DNA from: Hoeflea algicola
Lineage (GTDB): Bacteria; Pseudomonadota; Alphaproteobacteria; Rhizobiales; Rhizobiaceae
DNA: 64,000 nt
NCBI RefSeq assembly: GCF_026619415.1
Contig: NZ_JAOVZR010000001.1
Coordinates: 62,001-126,000 of the forward strand
Direction of reading: 5' to 3'
Shown: piece after piece, positions 16,968 to 26,347 of the stretch
Layout of the letters: each line of letters begins with the position of its first letter
How positions within the stretch are numbered: position 1 is the stretch's first letter
Translations under genes and position numbers: made by a program
The notes under the pieces: generated by a model
What the model was told of the DNA's origin: nothing
The model's input: only the letters and a program-made list of their open reading frames with translations
The model's database searches: none

Positions 16968-17387
16968 CTAACAATTGGTGTTGTCGACAGTACCGTCGAT
17001 CCAGGTCGTGCTGCACATTTTGGCGTTGGTCAGGTTGAGGTTCTCGATATTCAATTCATGCACACCCGTAAAAATGGCACCTGTCAGATCGGCGCCTGAA
17101 AAATTTGTGCCGGTCAGATTCGCGGATCTCAAGTTTGCGTTGAAGAGGTTGGCACCACTGAAATTGCTGTTGTAAAGCCCTACTCCTGTCATGTCTGCAT
17201 TGGAGAGGTTCGCACCGCTCAAATCCTGACTGGAGAGATCCATCCCACTCAGGTTTGCGCCGGCCAAATCGCAATCCGGGCAACCTTCACGGTTGTTCAA
17301 TCGATCGATGTCGACTTGATCCCAAGCCATTGAAGGTGACGCAGTTGCGAACAGCGCCACGAAAACCAGAAATGAACGTATTCTCAT
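16968..17387 (-). CDS. Secreted pentapeptide-repeat protein B
   Basis: 139 residues: a signal peptide (MRIRSFLVFVALFATASPSMA), a head with C-x2-C (EGCPDCDLAG), then about 15 pentapeptide repeats starting LAGANLSGMDLSSQDLSGA, and a C-terminal cap NAKMCSTTWIDGTVDNTNC with two cysteines. The layout matches the other two exported pentapeptide proteins in this region: signal, Cys head, repeats, and a W-x-DG-containing Cys tail. GGAG lies about 8 bases before the ATG. A periplasmic or extracellular beta-helix is expected; the role is unknown. Confidence 0.8.
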   Translation of the reverse strand: MRIRSFLVFVALFATASPSMAWDQVDIDRLNNREGCPDCDLAGANLSGMDLSSQDLSGANLSNADMTGVGLYNSNFSGANLFNANLRSANLTGTNFSGADLTGAIFTGVHELNIENLNLTNAKMCSTTWIDGTVDNTNC

Positions 17388-17620
17388 AGTAGAACTCCAA
17401 ATTTAGCTGTTATTGATACTGGATGCTGCCGATAACACAGCTTGTCGCCAGTGCGGGTCCGCCGGACGGTCACGGTGCCAGAACATCTCAGCCATGTTTA
17501 CCAAGCACCACGCCCCGTCTTTCACTTGTTACGGCGGCTCCGAAGGCAATCATTTTTTGACTAACGAAAGTCGCTTAGCTTCAGTGCAACAACGATTTCG
17601 CCAAGGTATTGCCGAAAGCT

Positions 17621-17968
17621 CTAATTGCAGACACCAATGGAATTAGCTGCACAGAGCCGTCCGTCCGTCCAAATCGCGTCGGTCAGGTCCGCGCCGTACA
17701 GGTACGCGTCCATCAGGTTCGCGTAGGTCAGGTCCGCCCTTCTTAGGTCCGCGCCGCCCAAGTCCGCATTGTACAGGTTCGCGGCATACAGGTTTGCGCC
17801 GGTCAGGTCAGCGCCGGTCAGGTCCGCGCTGGTCAGGTACGCGTGGTTCTTGTCACATCCACTCCAGTCAACCTTTGGACCCAACGGATCAGAGCACGCG
17901 GCCATAGCTGCATTGGAAAAGCTTAGCGAAATAATAGCAGCAATGCTTGCTTGGATGAGTTTCGTCAT
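17621..17968 (-). CDS. Secreted pentapeptide-repeat protein C
   Basis: 115 residues from the ATG at 17968: a signal peptide (to about residue 22, ending SNAAMA), a head with two cysteines (ACSDP and SGCDK), about 11 pentapeptides (LTGADLTGANLYAANLYNA and onward), and the tail AIWTDGRLCAANSIGVC, which closely resembles the AVWMDGSVCADVSIGEC tail of protein A. An in-frame TTG at 18001 would add 11 residues before the signal peptide and is less likely. The RBS is weak. It is 233 bp from protein B in the same direction, without an obvious shared promoter. Confidence 0.78.
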   Translation of the reverse strand: MTKLIQASIAAIISLSFSNAAMAACSDPLGPKVDWSGCDKNHAYLTSADLTGADLTGANLYAANLYNADLGGADLRRADLTYANLMDAYLYGADLTDAIWTDGRLCAANSIGVCN

Positions 17969-18301
17969 GACGAGGGTCTTTCGGGGGTTTGGGTGCTGCA
18001 AGTTTCAGTATTGAGCAGATGCGCTGAACCAGCAATTGATGGCAAAACTTTAGGCCTATTTGTGTCGATTGATGCGAGGCTCCTTTTTCCGACATCCCCA
18101 GATGGGGCGCTTCTTAGCGAGACAGTGGCATAGGCGGCTCCCTTTTTGTTAATTTCTTTCGGTTTGGCGCGGCATACGGCCTATCTTCCCTGGATTTGAA
18201 GCAATTTGGGTGGGGTTTCGCGTACTGGCCACGGATTTGGGCATAGCTCGGCGTCTGCGTGCGACACGCCATAACCAATTGATGGCGGATTACACCGGTT
18301 G
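17969..18301. other. Intergenic stretch, nothing recognised
   Basis: About 330 bp between the third pentapeptide gene and the IS1380 relic. Short open frames are present, but none has a convincing RBS or recognisable product. The part nearest 18.3 kb may be the flank or end of the decayed IS1380 element. Confidence 0.5.
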
Positions 18302-18478
18302 TCACGGCGCTTGAGCCCATGCCTTCAGGTCTGCGATCGTTGCCAGCATCTGAGCCTATGGATCGCGAGGAACGGCCACTTCGGCCAGTTGCAGGGTGAT
18401 CGAGCGGGCATGGCGGTTTGCCTTCGCGCCAATCTTGATCAAGCGATCCTGTAGGCGGGTGAGAGACCAGTCAGCCAT
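18302..18478 (-). pseudogene. IS1380-family transposase C-terminal relic
   Basis: The minus-strand frame reads MADWSLTRLQDRLIKIGAKA, then NRHARSITLQLAEVAVPRD, then an in-frame TAG at 18358-18356, then AQMLATIADLKAWAQAP and a stop. The L-x-KIGAK-x-x-RHxR and QLAEVAVPR motifs are the conserved end of IS1380-family transposases. Only the last about 58 codons remain, with one nonsense mutation, so the element is dead. Confidence 0.7.
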
Positions 18479-19390
18479 GGAGTTCGGCAAGACCAACTTT
18501 GTCCTGCGCTGACGTCATTCATGCGCCGGGAATGCTGCGCGGTGCACGAACGGCAGCTTCGACGGCCGCGCTGCAGCATCTGATCAACTTGGTGAACGGC
18601 AGCAAAGGGCCGAAAACGCCTAGTGGTCCGGCGCTAACGAATGTCAGCCCTGACGGTGTGTTTACACCGTGCAAAAATCCCCACCCACGCCCCAGCAATC
18701 CCAACAGCTTAACCCAAAAATCCCGAGATCTTGTCCCCGGATTACCTGCCCGTGCCACACTGTGTGCGCTCCCGCTGCCGGATGGATCGCGAACGCTTCG
18801 GTTCAGGTGGGAGGAAGGCTCCCGGATCTTGCCGTAACGTGCGGCGGGTGCCGGGGGAGGCAGGAACCAGCGTGGCTCCGTCGGCGTGCCTGAACTTCTT
18901 ATGGAAGATAAGCGCACAGCCGGCCACCGGTTCAGCGTTCCGTCCCTTGGCTTCGGCTGATCGGGTGGGGGCGCTGAAACGGGCCTGTGGCGGAGGTCTG
19001 CCCCGTTGATGCATGTGGCGGGCCGAGGTGGCTTCACCTCGGCAAGCAGCGCATGCACCGCAATCGCGGGCAGATGCTTCGTGCCAGAACCCACGTGGAA
19101 ACGCTTCCGCCGCGCCCTCGTCCAGGCTGCGCGGCTCGGGGAAACCCGAAAAACCCCGCGTCGGGCCAAGCGCCCTCAAGCGGAAAAGCGAAGCCGTGAT
19201 TGCCTGTCGGATGCGGGCATCATCCGGCAAACTTCGGGCCCGCGCGCGGAATGCGCCACCCCTATTACCAAATTCAGAAGGTGCAGCCCGCGCGCGGCCC
19301 TCCGGATCCGGTCCCATCTCCATCCCTCCGGCGGCTTTGACGCGCGGAGCGATTGCCTGCGCCCGCTCTCCGCGCGCCGCCCAAAACCCC
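18479..19390. other. GC-rich stretch without a supported gene
   Basis: About 910 bp in which very high GC leaves long frames open on both strands. The candidate products are rich in Arg, Ala, Gly and Pro, lack domains, and have no good RBS. A small palindrome with arms CGGTGT and ACACCG lies near 18655-18670. It may be a conserved non-coding repeat or decayed DNA next to the IS1380 relic. It is also the 3' flank of the beta-helix gene. Confidence 0.5.
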
Positions 19391-20773
19391 TCAGGCCATC
19401 GCGTTGCGGTCAATCGTCAGATGCGGAAATTGCCCCGCGCCGGCCTTGGCCAGATCCCCGGTTACCACCTCGTTCCAGCGGCAGCCGATAATCGCGCCGC
19501 CAGGGGTGGCGTCAAACATGTTGCCCGAGATCAGCGCCGAGCCTGCGCCCTCGACCACCGAGACGGCGACGCCCGCGCCGCATTCGCGCAGCGTGTTGCC
19601 GGAGAAATTGACCGCCCTGAGGAACGGCCCCCAGCCCATCAGCACGCCCCATTTCGGCGCGCCTTCGATCACGTTGCCGCTCACCGCCGCATCCGCCTCG
19701 ATCGCCATGCCGATGCCGAAACCGGCATATTCGGCCGGGTAGGGGCCAACCGTCGAGAGGTTGCGGATGATGTTGCCGGTAACGCTGGCCAGCCGTCCGC
19801 CTTCGTTGAAATTGGCCACCGATATCCCCACCGTGCCGCCATCGACCAAGTTCGACGCAATCACCGCGCCCTCGAACGAAAATTCCGCATAGATCGCGGT
19901 TTCGCCCGAACGGATCGCCTGGTTGGAGACGATCTGGATGTTGCTGGCCTGGTTGGCGCGGATCGCCGAAAACGCGCAGTCCGACACATGGTTGCCGGTC
20001 ACCATCACATTGCCGGCGCGAAAAATATTGATGCCGTTGCCGTTCTGGCCGGTGCCGCCGGCCTGCGCCGAAATCCGCATCACCCGGTTGCGCGAGACCA
20101 CCGTGGCGTCCTCGCCAATGCTCCAGCGGTGCACCAGAATGCCGCCATTGCCGCAGTCGCGGACACTATTGTCGGTGATCGAAAGCCCGCGGCTTTCCAC
20201 CGCGTAGAGCCCGGCCAGTTGCGCGCCCGAAATCTCCGAGCGGCTGACCCGCCCGCCGCAGGCTTCAAGCGTCAGCCCGTGGCCCGAGGCGCCGGCAATC
20301 TCGACATCCTCGATGATCGCTTCGGTTACGGCGCGCAGATGCACCAGCCCGCTGACATGGTCGCCAAGCCGCTGGTTGGCGCCATCAAGCGTCAGCCCGG
20401 AGAGTTCAATCCGGCGCGCGCCTTCGGCCAGCAGAAAATGGCCGCGCCCGCCATAGATCAGCCGTGTCGCCCCGGCCACGCCCAGAATCCGCGCGCCGTC
20501 GGGCAGGTCGATATTGGACACCACGAAAGTCCCCGGCGGCAGCCGCAGGATCCGCCCGGCGCCCGCCGCCTCGTCAATCGCGCGCTGAAACCGCCGGCTC
20601 TGGTCGTCGACGGCATCGGGCAGCAACCCGGCCAGATCGCCATCATGGCCGCCGCGCAGATCGACAAGCGAGAACGACAACTCGCCGGCGAGCGCCGCAG
20701 GGGCCATCAGGCTTGCAGCGCCGAGGCCAGAAAGCCCCGCAAGCAATGCCCGGCGGCTCAGATGACGGTTCAT
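19391..20773 (-). CDS. Tat-exported right-handed parallel beta-helix protein (TIGR03808-like)
   Basis: About 460 residues. A twin-arginine signal lies at the start (LSRRALLAGLSGLGAAS), followed by LVDLRGGHDGD and a long array of beta-helix coils rich in G-N-x-I/V turns (for example SGNVIEGAPKWG and ISGNMFDATPGGA). It matches the Rhizobiales family of Tat-translocated repetitive proteins (TIGR03808), whose function is unknown; the fold resembles pectate lyases and other carbohydrate-active enzymes. The start is uncertain: the ATG at 20773 gives MNRHLSRR; the ATG at 20794 would add 7 residues. It is predicted to be periplasmic. Confidence 0.82.
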   Translation of the reverse strand: MNRHLSRRALLAGLSGLGAASLMAPAALAGELSFSLVDLRGGHDGDLAGLLPDAVDDQSRRFQRAIDEAAGAGRILRLPPGTFVVSNIDLPDGARILGVAGATRLIYGGRGHFLLAEGARRIELSGLTLDGANQRLGDHVSGLVHLRAVTEAIIEDVEIAGASGHGLTLEACGGRVSRSEISGAQLAGLYAVESRGLSITDNSVRDCGNGGILVHRWSIGEDATVVSRNRVMRISAQAGGTGQNGNGINIFRAGNVMVTGNHVSDCAFSAIRANQASNIQIVSNQAIRSGETAIYAEFSFEGAVIASNLVDGGTVGISVANFNEGGRLASVTGNIIRNLSTVGPYPAEYAGFGIGMAIEADAAVSGNVIEGAPKWGVLMGWGPFLRAVNFSGNTLRECGAGVAVSVVEGAGSALISGNMFDATPGGAIIGCRWNEVVTGDLAKAGAGQFPHLTIDRNAMA

Positions 20774-21002
20774 ATCAGGACGTTTGTTGCTCATGCCACA
20801 CATGGTGCAGGAACCATGCCAGACCGGACCTGTGCCATATCGAGACAGATCGCTCCTGCAACGGCACGGCGGCTATGATTGAAAAAGCGTGCCGCCGGCA
20901 AAATTTCGGCAGTTGTGTTGAGCCAGATCAAGAGGATGGCCATGCATCCGGTTTAGCGTGGTTTTCAACAGACCTTCGGGGCAAACCATGCGGGAGACGA
21001 TC

Positions 21003-21197
21003 ATGCTCAGACTGACAGCCTTGATCTACATTATCGCCGGCGGAATGCTGGCGGGTAGTTGCGTCATCGCCGCCCTGACCCTGGGCCGGGTCGATGCGGC
21101 CTCCATCAGCATTGCCGCACTGGTCGGCGCGCTGGCCGGACTGCCGCTGTCGTGGCTGGTTGCAAGCAAGGTAAATAAGGTCATCCGACCTGCCTGA
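21003..21197 (+). CDS. Small two-helix membrane protein
   Basis: 64 residues, almost entirely two hydrophobic helices (about 3-27 and 33-52) joined by a short polar turn (LGRVDA), ending in a basic tail (ASKVNKVIRPA). GGGAGA lies about 6 bases before the ATG at 21003, which decides this start over two upstream in-frame codons. It is an inner-membrane protein of unknown function. It stands alone, divergent from the beta-helix gene and convergent with the amine oxidase gene. Confidence 0.65.
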   Translation: MLRLTALIYIIAGGMLAGSCVIAALTLGRVDAASISIAALVGALAGLPLSWLVASKVNKVIRPA

Positions 21198-21394
21198 AAT
21201 CAAGGCCTGTTGCCATCCGTAAGCTGGGAGAGAGCTCGGCAACAGGTATCGGTTTCAATCCAACAAGGCGTCGCCCATCCGTTCGCTGGATCGCGCGCCG
21301 CCTTGTGGCAGGAAGGAGCGTGGGGCCGGTCTGGGGGAGGGCCGGCCCCGCCGCATTTTGTCTGGCCGCAGAGACGCTGGCGAAACGCCGCAGT

Positions 21395-22771
21395 TCAAGC
21401 CAGATCGTTGTCGATGCGGCGCGCGGCTTCAAGTCCGCTCAGATGCGCCCCATGCACCGTGGCGTGATAGTCAAACAGGGTGTGTTCGCCCGCCAGCAGC
21501 AACGTGCCCGCCACCGGTTCAGCCAGCATGTCAAAATCCGCCGGCTTTGATCCGACCTTGGCGTAGGAATAGGCGCCATGGCTCCAGGGATTTTTTGACC
21601 AACGGGTGGGAATCGCGGCCACCGGGTCCGGTGCACTCTCACCGAACATGGTCCGCAGCGCGCGCATGGCGTCCGCAGTCATCTCCGCATCACTCATTGC
21701 CTCGGCGCGTGGCGCATAGGCGCCGACACTGATGCCAACCAGAATGTTCTGGTTCGAAAATGTCCGGTAATTCATGAACGAAGCCCAGCGCCCCATCGGT
21801 CCGCCGGTGAGGCCAAAATATTGCGTCTCGATTGGCCAGAACGGGATTGCGAATTTCAACGCCAGCTTGGTGACATTGCCCATGCCGATCCGGCTGATAG
21901 CGCTGCGATATTTTTTTGGCAGCGGCGGGTCAAAACGGATACCGCCAGTCTGCAATACCCCAAGCGGACAGGTGCAGACGACAAAATCAGCCTCGAAATC
22001 GAGGCCGTTGGCGCGCACCGTGGCGCCGTCGCCCTTTTCATAGGAAACGCTGTCGACCGGATGGCCGAGCCGGATATCGAGACCGGCAGCAAGCGGCCCC
22101 AGGAGCCGGTCATAGCCGTTGGAGACGATGACGTTGGCGCCATCGAAAGCAGCGTCCTCGTCGAAATAGTACGCCGACAGTGATTCCAGCGGGCCGCCGG
22201 CGTCAAACTCGGTATACGCCGACATCATCCAGGCCGTCACCGGATCAGCGAGTGCTTTCGGCGCCAGCTGGGTGATGGCCGATGTCAGCGGTTGGTCGGT
22301 GTCAAAGGTCGCATCAATGCGTTGATAGAGCGCGGCAAGTTGCTTTTCCTTGCGCTCGATCAGCTCATCCTTCAGCGGGTTTCCGTCTCCCGAAATCACC
22401 AGCAGGCTGTCGTCCTGGGTGACGAAGGTCTCGCCCCCGGCAGCGGAAACCAATTCAGTGACAGGATTGCCCTTCGGACCGTGTATCCAGCCTGCGCCGA
22501 GCTCGAATGGCGCGTCCAGCGACCAGTCTGTCTGCAGTCTGCCGCCGATTCGGTTCGCCGCTTCAAGCACCAGCACTTCATACCCGAGATCGGTGAGTTG
22601 ACGCGCCGCCGTCAGCCCGGCCACGCCTGCGCCAATGACGATGACATCGACATCTGCGGCAGCGGCCCGTGCCAATCCTGCCCCGCTCAGTGGCGCAGTC
22701 AGCGCGGAAGCCGCGGTCAACCGCAGAAAACGGCGGCGGTCAAACGGCAATGCATGGGCAGGCTTTCGCAT
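21395..22771 (-). CDS. Tat-exported flavin amine oxidase
   Basis: 458 residues. It has a twin-arginine signal (FDRRRFLRLTAAS) cleaved near ARAAAA, an FAD dinucleotide-binding motif VIGAGVAGLTAARQL with the downstream LVLEAANRIGGR, and later GWIHG, CTCPLGVLQ and a C-terminal LLLAGEHT that completes the FAD site, as in monoamine and polyamine oxidases. It probably oxidises an amine in the periplasm to an aldehyde, ammonia and peroxide. The substrate cannot be told from sequence. It is divergent from the diguanylate cyclase gene, with 210 bp between. Confidence 0.88.
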   Translation of the reverse strand: MRKPAHALPFDRRRFLRLTAASALTAPLSGAGLARAAAADVDVIVIGAGVAGLTAARQLTDLGYEVLVLEAANRIGGRLQTDWSLDAPFELGAGWIHGPKGNPVTELVSAAGGETFVTQDDSLLVISGDGNPLKDELIERKEKQLAALYQRIDATFDTDQPLTSAITQLAPKALADPVTAWMMSAYTEFDAGGPLESLSAYYFDEDAAFDGANVIVSNGYDRLLGPLAAGLDIRLGHPVDSVSYEKGDGATVRANGLDFEADFVVCTCPLGVLQTGGIRFDPPLPKKYRSAISRIGMGNVTKLALKFAIPFWPIETQYFGLTGGPMGRWASFMNYRTFSNQNILVGISVGAYAPRAEAMSDAEMTADAMRALRTMFGESAPDPVAAIPTRWSKNPWSHGAYSYAKVGSKPADFDMLAEPVAGTLLLAGEHTLFDYHATVHGAHLSGLEAARRIDNDLA

Positions 22772-22981
22772 CAGGCGTCTCGCTCTGGTTTCTCCCCGGA
22801 CTGCGAGGAATCACGCGTAGCGCCAACCTGCGACATCTCTTGCCATGCCGCAATCGGGCGGGGTTCGGAATGGCATGTGCACCGGCTGGGCAATTGGTGT
22901 TAACGCGGCAGGAACCATACCGGTTAGGCCAACTTTCAGCGGTTTCAATTACAACGAGGCAGGAAATTTCAAGAGATCGCA

Positions 22982-24496
22982 ATGAAAATGATGTTCAATC
23001 ACACTGCCCGGCCCAACATCACGATCGCTGTCTACGCGCTCTGCCTCGCTGTGCTGACGGCCTTTGCGGTCTCCAATTTGCAGATTTTGTCCTTTGCCGG
23101 CGGGGTTGCCGATGATGTTCGCAGCGAGGTCGAACAGCACCTGATGCAGGCCGAAATCGACCGCCAGATCGACGTGCTCTTCCGCGATCAATCGCAGATT
23201 TCCTATTGGGACAAGACGGTCACGGCCTTGGGCGGCGGGGTTGATCAGAAGTTTGTTCAGGATGAAATCGCTGACTGGCTGTGGGAGGATTTCGGCATTG
23301 AGTCTTCTGTCGTGATCCAGCCCGACGGCACGCCGTTGCTGAGCGTGTTCCGGTCCCTGGTGATGGACCCCGCAGCCGGCTTGCCCTATGTCGCTCGCAA
23401 TCGCGACCTTGTCGAAGCTGCCCGTCAAAAATATCTTGCCCACCGCACCCCGCGCAATGGTGGTTTCGTGGTCACCGGCACGCCGGCACGTTTTTCTCCG
23501 CCTTTTCACGCCTCAGATGTTCGCATCGTTGATGGCCAGTTCGGAGTGGTCACAGCGCAAGCCATCATCCCTGATGATGAGGAGGTTCTGCCAGACGGGA
23601 TGCCGCAAGTATTGCTCACGTTCAAGCCGCTGAGCAAGGAGATGCTTGCGGGCATCGGAGAAAGTCTTGGTCTTGAAGATCTGAGCGTGGCGCCGGTTGC
23701 CGCACCGGTCGAAGGCCGCAGCAGTATGGTTGTCAGTCAGCTTGCCGGCCAGCCGCCGCTGGCTGCCAGCTGGAAAGTGGAGCTTCCATCCAGCATCATC
23801 TGGAACCGCGCGATTGGCCCCCTTGTCGCCTCCTTCGTCGTGGTCACGGTGGCGCTGTTGATGGTCGCGCTGCGTTACGGTCGCGCGATTCAGGCGCTGC
23901 AGCAAAGCGAAGCGCGCAACCGCCACCGCGCCACTCACGACAATCTGACCGGACTGCCCAATCGTCTCCAGTTCGACCAAGCGCTTGATGCAATCATCGC
24001 CGAACGCCGCCAGAACCGGTGCGCCATCCTGTGTCTCGATCTCGATAAGTTCAAGGCGGTCAACGACACACATGGTCATCAGGCCGGCGATGTGGTGCTT
24101 AAAACCGCGGCCCGGCGGGTTGCCGATGCGGTCGGCGAGACCGGCATGACCGCACGGGTTGGTGGCGACGAATTCATCATCCTGCTGTGGGACAATCTCG
24201 AACGCGCAAATGTGCTCGACCTGTGCGATACGATCATCACCAGTGTGTGCCAGGACATCGCTTTTGAGGGTGGCGTGGCTCGCATCGGCGCCAGCGTCGG
24301 AGTTGCCTGGTGGCCCGACGATGCGCTTTCGGCCAAGAACATCATCCGCAGCGCCGATGAAGCGCTCTACCGCGCCAAGGACAATGGTCGTGGCCAGACC
24401 TGGTTTGCCGGCGACAGCGGTGATCTTGGGGCAGGAGCCACCGAGCGTCGCAAGCCGGAAAACGGGGTGACCACCAAGGTCACAGTTGCCGCCTGA
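22982..24496 (+). CDS. Diguanylate cyclase with periplasmic CHASE4 sensor
   Basis: 504 residues: a transmembrane helix (about 12-34), a periplasmic CHASE4-type sensor to about residue 265 (including FRDQSQISYWDKTV), a second helix (about 278-300), then a GGDEF domain with HDNLTGLPNRLQFD, LDLDKFKAVNDTHGH and an intact RVGGDEF signature. No EAL domain follows, so it should make cyclic di-GMP. The RxxD inhibitory site five residues before GGDEF is absent (ETGMTARV), so product inhibition at that site is unlikely. Another cyclase at 59.8 kb and a PilZ protein at 37 kb are other parts of the same signalling network. Confidence 0.9.
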   Translation: MKMMFNHTARPNITIAVYALCLAVLTAFAVSNLQILSFAGGVADDVRSEVEQHLMQAEIDRQIDVLFRDQSQISYWDKTVTALGGGVDQKFVQDEIADWLWEDFGIESSVVIQPDGTPLLSVFRSLVMDPAAGLPYVARNRDLVEAARQKYLAHRTPRNGGFVVTGTPARFSPPFHASDVRIVDGQFGVVTAQAIIPDDEEVLPDGMPQVLLTFKPLSKEMLAGIGESLGLEDLSVAPVAAPVEGRSSMVVSQLAGQPPLAASWKVELPSSIIWNRAIGPLVASFVVVTVALLMVALRYGRAIQALQQSEARNRHRATHDNLTGLPNRLQFDQALDAIIAERRQNRCAILCLDLDKFKAVNDTHGHQAGDVVLKTAARRVADAVGETGMTARVGGDEFIILLWDNLERANVLDLCDTIITSVCQDIAFEGGVARIGASVGVAWWPDDALSAKNIIRSADEALYRAKDNGRGQTWFAGDSGDLGAGATERRKPENGVTTKVTVAA

Positions 24497-24632
24497 CGTT
24501 TTGAGCCGCGAAAGGCTCCAGCCGCTCGCGGTGATTGGCTTTGGTAGTCCGTCTGCGGAGAGAGATCACGACCAGACGATTCGGACAGACCGGATGGGGG
24601 CCATGGTCGTTCGAAAATTGATGCCCATGCAA

Positions 24633-24665
24633 GAAAAAACCCCGACAGTGTGCACCGCCGGGGTC
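24633..24665 (-). terminator. Rho-independent terminator of the 24.7-kb gene
   Basis: On the minus strand, a stem ACCCC...GGGGT with an internal GGC/GTC extension is followed by six T. It lies about 30 bp beyond the stop of the DUF2267-like gene. Confidence 0.8.
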
Positions 24666-24693
24666 ATAATTCACAGTGTTGGCGTTCGACGTT

Positions 24694-25050
24694 CTAGACG
24701 AACTGCGACAGGCCCGGGATCGAGGCGACGATCTCGTCGATCGCGTCGCCCGCACCATTCTCGCGGGCAAAGCCCATGGTTTCCTTGGCGACGCCGGAAA
24801 TCTCGCCCATGCCCATGCCCATGCCCATCAGCTGAGAGCCGAGGCCCATCACGCCGCCCATGCTCAGCATACCGCCGCTCGGCGCCTGGCCGATCAGGTC
24901 CTGTGAGCCCGGCACCGCGGCCAGCATGTCCTTGACCTTGTCGGCAGGACCTTCCTTCTCGAGGAAAGCCAGAATCGCGCCGACGGCCTTCTTGGCGGTT
25001 TCGGCGTCAATGCCAACATTGGCGGCGATGCGGTTGATCAGTTCGTCCAA
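24694..25050 (-). CDS. DUF2267/DUF2780-like small protein
   Basis: 118 residues. An N-terminal helical part (MDELINRIAANVGID, then TAKKAVGAILAFLEKE) is followed by a Gly/Met-rich central stretch (GGMLSMGGVMGLGSQLMG and repeated MGMG) and a short helical tail. The head resembles the repeated module of DUF2267/DUF2780 proteins, which are common in Rhizobiales and of unknown function. There is no signal peptide. It has its own terminator, so it is probably monocistronic; a TGACGTTAACGT palindrome lies about 20 bp upstream of its start and could be an operator. Confidence 0.65.
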   Translation of the reverse strand: MDELINRIAANVGIDAETAKKAVGAILAFLEKEGPADKVKDMLAAVPGSQDLIGQAPSGGMLSMGGVMGLGSQLMGMGMGMGEISGVAKETMGFARENGAGDAIDEIVASIPGLSQFV

Positions 25051-25218
25051 GGGTCTTCCTCCGAGTGTATGACGTTAACGTAAAGGTAAGTGTGAACTAG
25101 GCGGTTTTCAAGCTGCAAGCAAGGGTTTTGCGGATGAAAACCGGTGAGGTCAAGGGTCGAGCTGCAATGCCCGGGTGAGCCGTCCTTGTCGGGAGGAGAT
25201 GACGAGGCCGGTGCTGTT

Positions 25219-26100
25219 TCAGGCCAGATTGTGTTTGAAAAACGCAAGCGTCCGCGACCACGCCAGATCGGCGGCCGTCTTGTCGTAGCGCGCCGCCGAG
25301 GTATCGTTGTTGAAGGCATGGTTGACGCCTTCGTAGACATGGATCTCGAAGTTTTTTCCTCCGGCTTCCAGTGCTGCGCGATAGGCGTCGATCCCGGAAT
25401 TGATGCGCTCGTCGAGTCCGGCGTAATGCAACAGCAGCGGTGCCTTGATCGATGCCACAGCTGCGGTCTCCGGCTGGCGGCCGTAATAGGCGACACCGGC
25501 GCCCAGTTCGGCATCGTTGACGGCCAGTTGGTTGACCAGTCCTCCGCCCCAACAAAAGCCGATCGCGCCGATATTGCCGTTGGTCTTGTCGTGCCCGGCG
25601 AGCCATGCCCGGGCAGCGGCGGCATTGGCGGTGGTCTCGTCGCTCTCAAGCTGACCGATCATCTCGCGCGCCTTGTCTTCGTCCGCGGGTGTGCCGCCGA
25701 GTGGTGAGAGGAAGTCGACAGCAAGCGCTGCGAAGCCGTCGATCGCCAACCGCCGTGCGATATCGCGTATGTGGTCGTTGAGACCGCGGTTCTCGTGGAT
25801 GACGATCACCGCGGGCCATGGCCCGGAATTCTCTGCAGGTGTCACCAGATAACCCTTCATCTCCTGCACGCCGGCGCCGGGGAAGGTCACGTCTGATGTA
25901 TCAAGCCGGGCATCATCCGCTGCGACGACGGCTGCGTGGGCGCTGTTGGCGGCAAGCATCGGCGCAATCGCCGCGGCAGCAGCACCCGAGCCCGCAAGCT
26001 TCGTCAATTTCTCCATGAAACCGCGTCGATCAAGGGTCAGATGGGTGTAGTCGTCATAGGCCTTGATCATGGCCTGGGTGATGGTGGGTTTGTCTGCCAT
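25219..26100 (-). CDS. Dienelactone hydrolase family protein, probably exported
   Basis: 293 residues. An N-terminal extension of about 58 residues has a twin-arginine-like motif (LDRRGFMEKLTKLAG) and an Ala-rich hydrophobic stretch ending NSAHA. The hydrolase domain then shows VIHENRGLN, the nucleophile in GFCWGGG (Cys, as in dienelactone hydrolases), the Asp in AGLDERI and the His in GVNHAF. GGGAGA precedes the ATG at 26100. Relatives include carboxymethylenebutenolidases, but the genes around it give no aromatic-degradation context, so the substrate is unknown. Confidence 0.88.
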   Translation of the reverse strand: MADKPTITQAMIKAYDDYTHLTLDRRGFMEKLTKLAGSGAAAAAIAPMLAANSAHAAVVAADDARLDTSDVTFPGAGVQEMKGYLVTPAENSGPWPAVIVIHENRGLNDHIRDIARRLAIDGFAALAVDFLSPLGGTPADEDKAREMIGQLESDETTANAAAARAWLAGHDKTNGNIGAIGFCWGGGLVNQLAVNDAELGAGVAYYGRQPETAAVASIKAPLLLHYAGLDERINSGIDAYRAALEAGGKNFEIHVYEGVNHAFNNDTSAARYDKTAADLAWSRTLAFFKHNLA

Positions 26101-26347
26101 GTACAGTCTCCCGAAATAGCTGGTGCATTGCTGTTGAGCTGGTGCGCTGTTGTGCACATTCTCGTCTAGCTCGATCCCATGACCAGGAAAGGGCGGGGAC
26201 CAATTATTACTGCGCACACTCTACTGTCCATTGTCCCGGAAGGGTGCGCACCTGACCAGTCTGTTGATACCTCTCCGGATTGAGACATTACCACGCTGTG
26301 GGCGGACCCGGTGGTCGATTGATTTACACCATCTTCTATGGGCAACC

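Noticed and set aside
18519..19413. Long minus- and plus-strand frames rich in Arg, Ala and Pro
   Set aside because: Open in several registers because of high GC; no domain, no RBS, and the candidates overlap each other on both strands.
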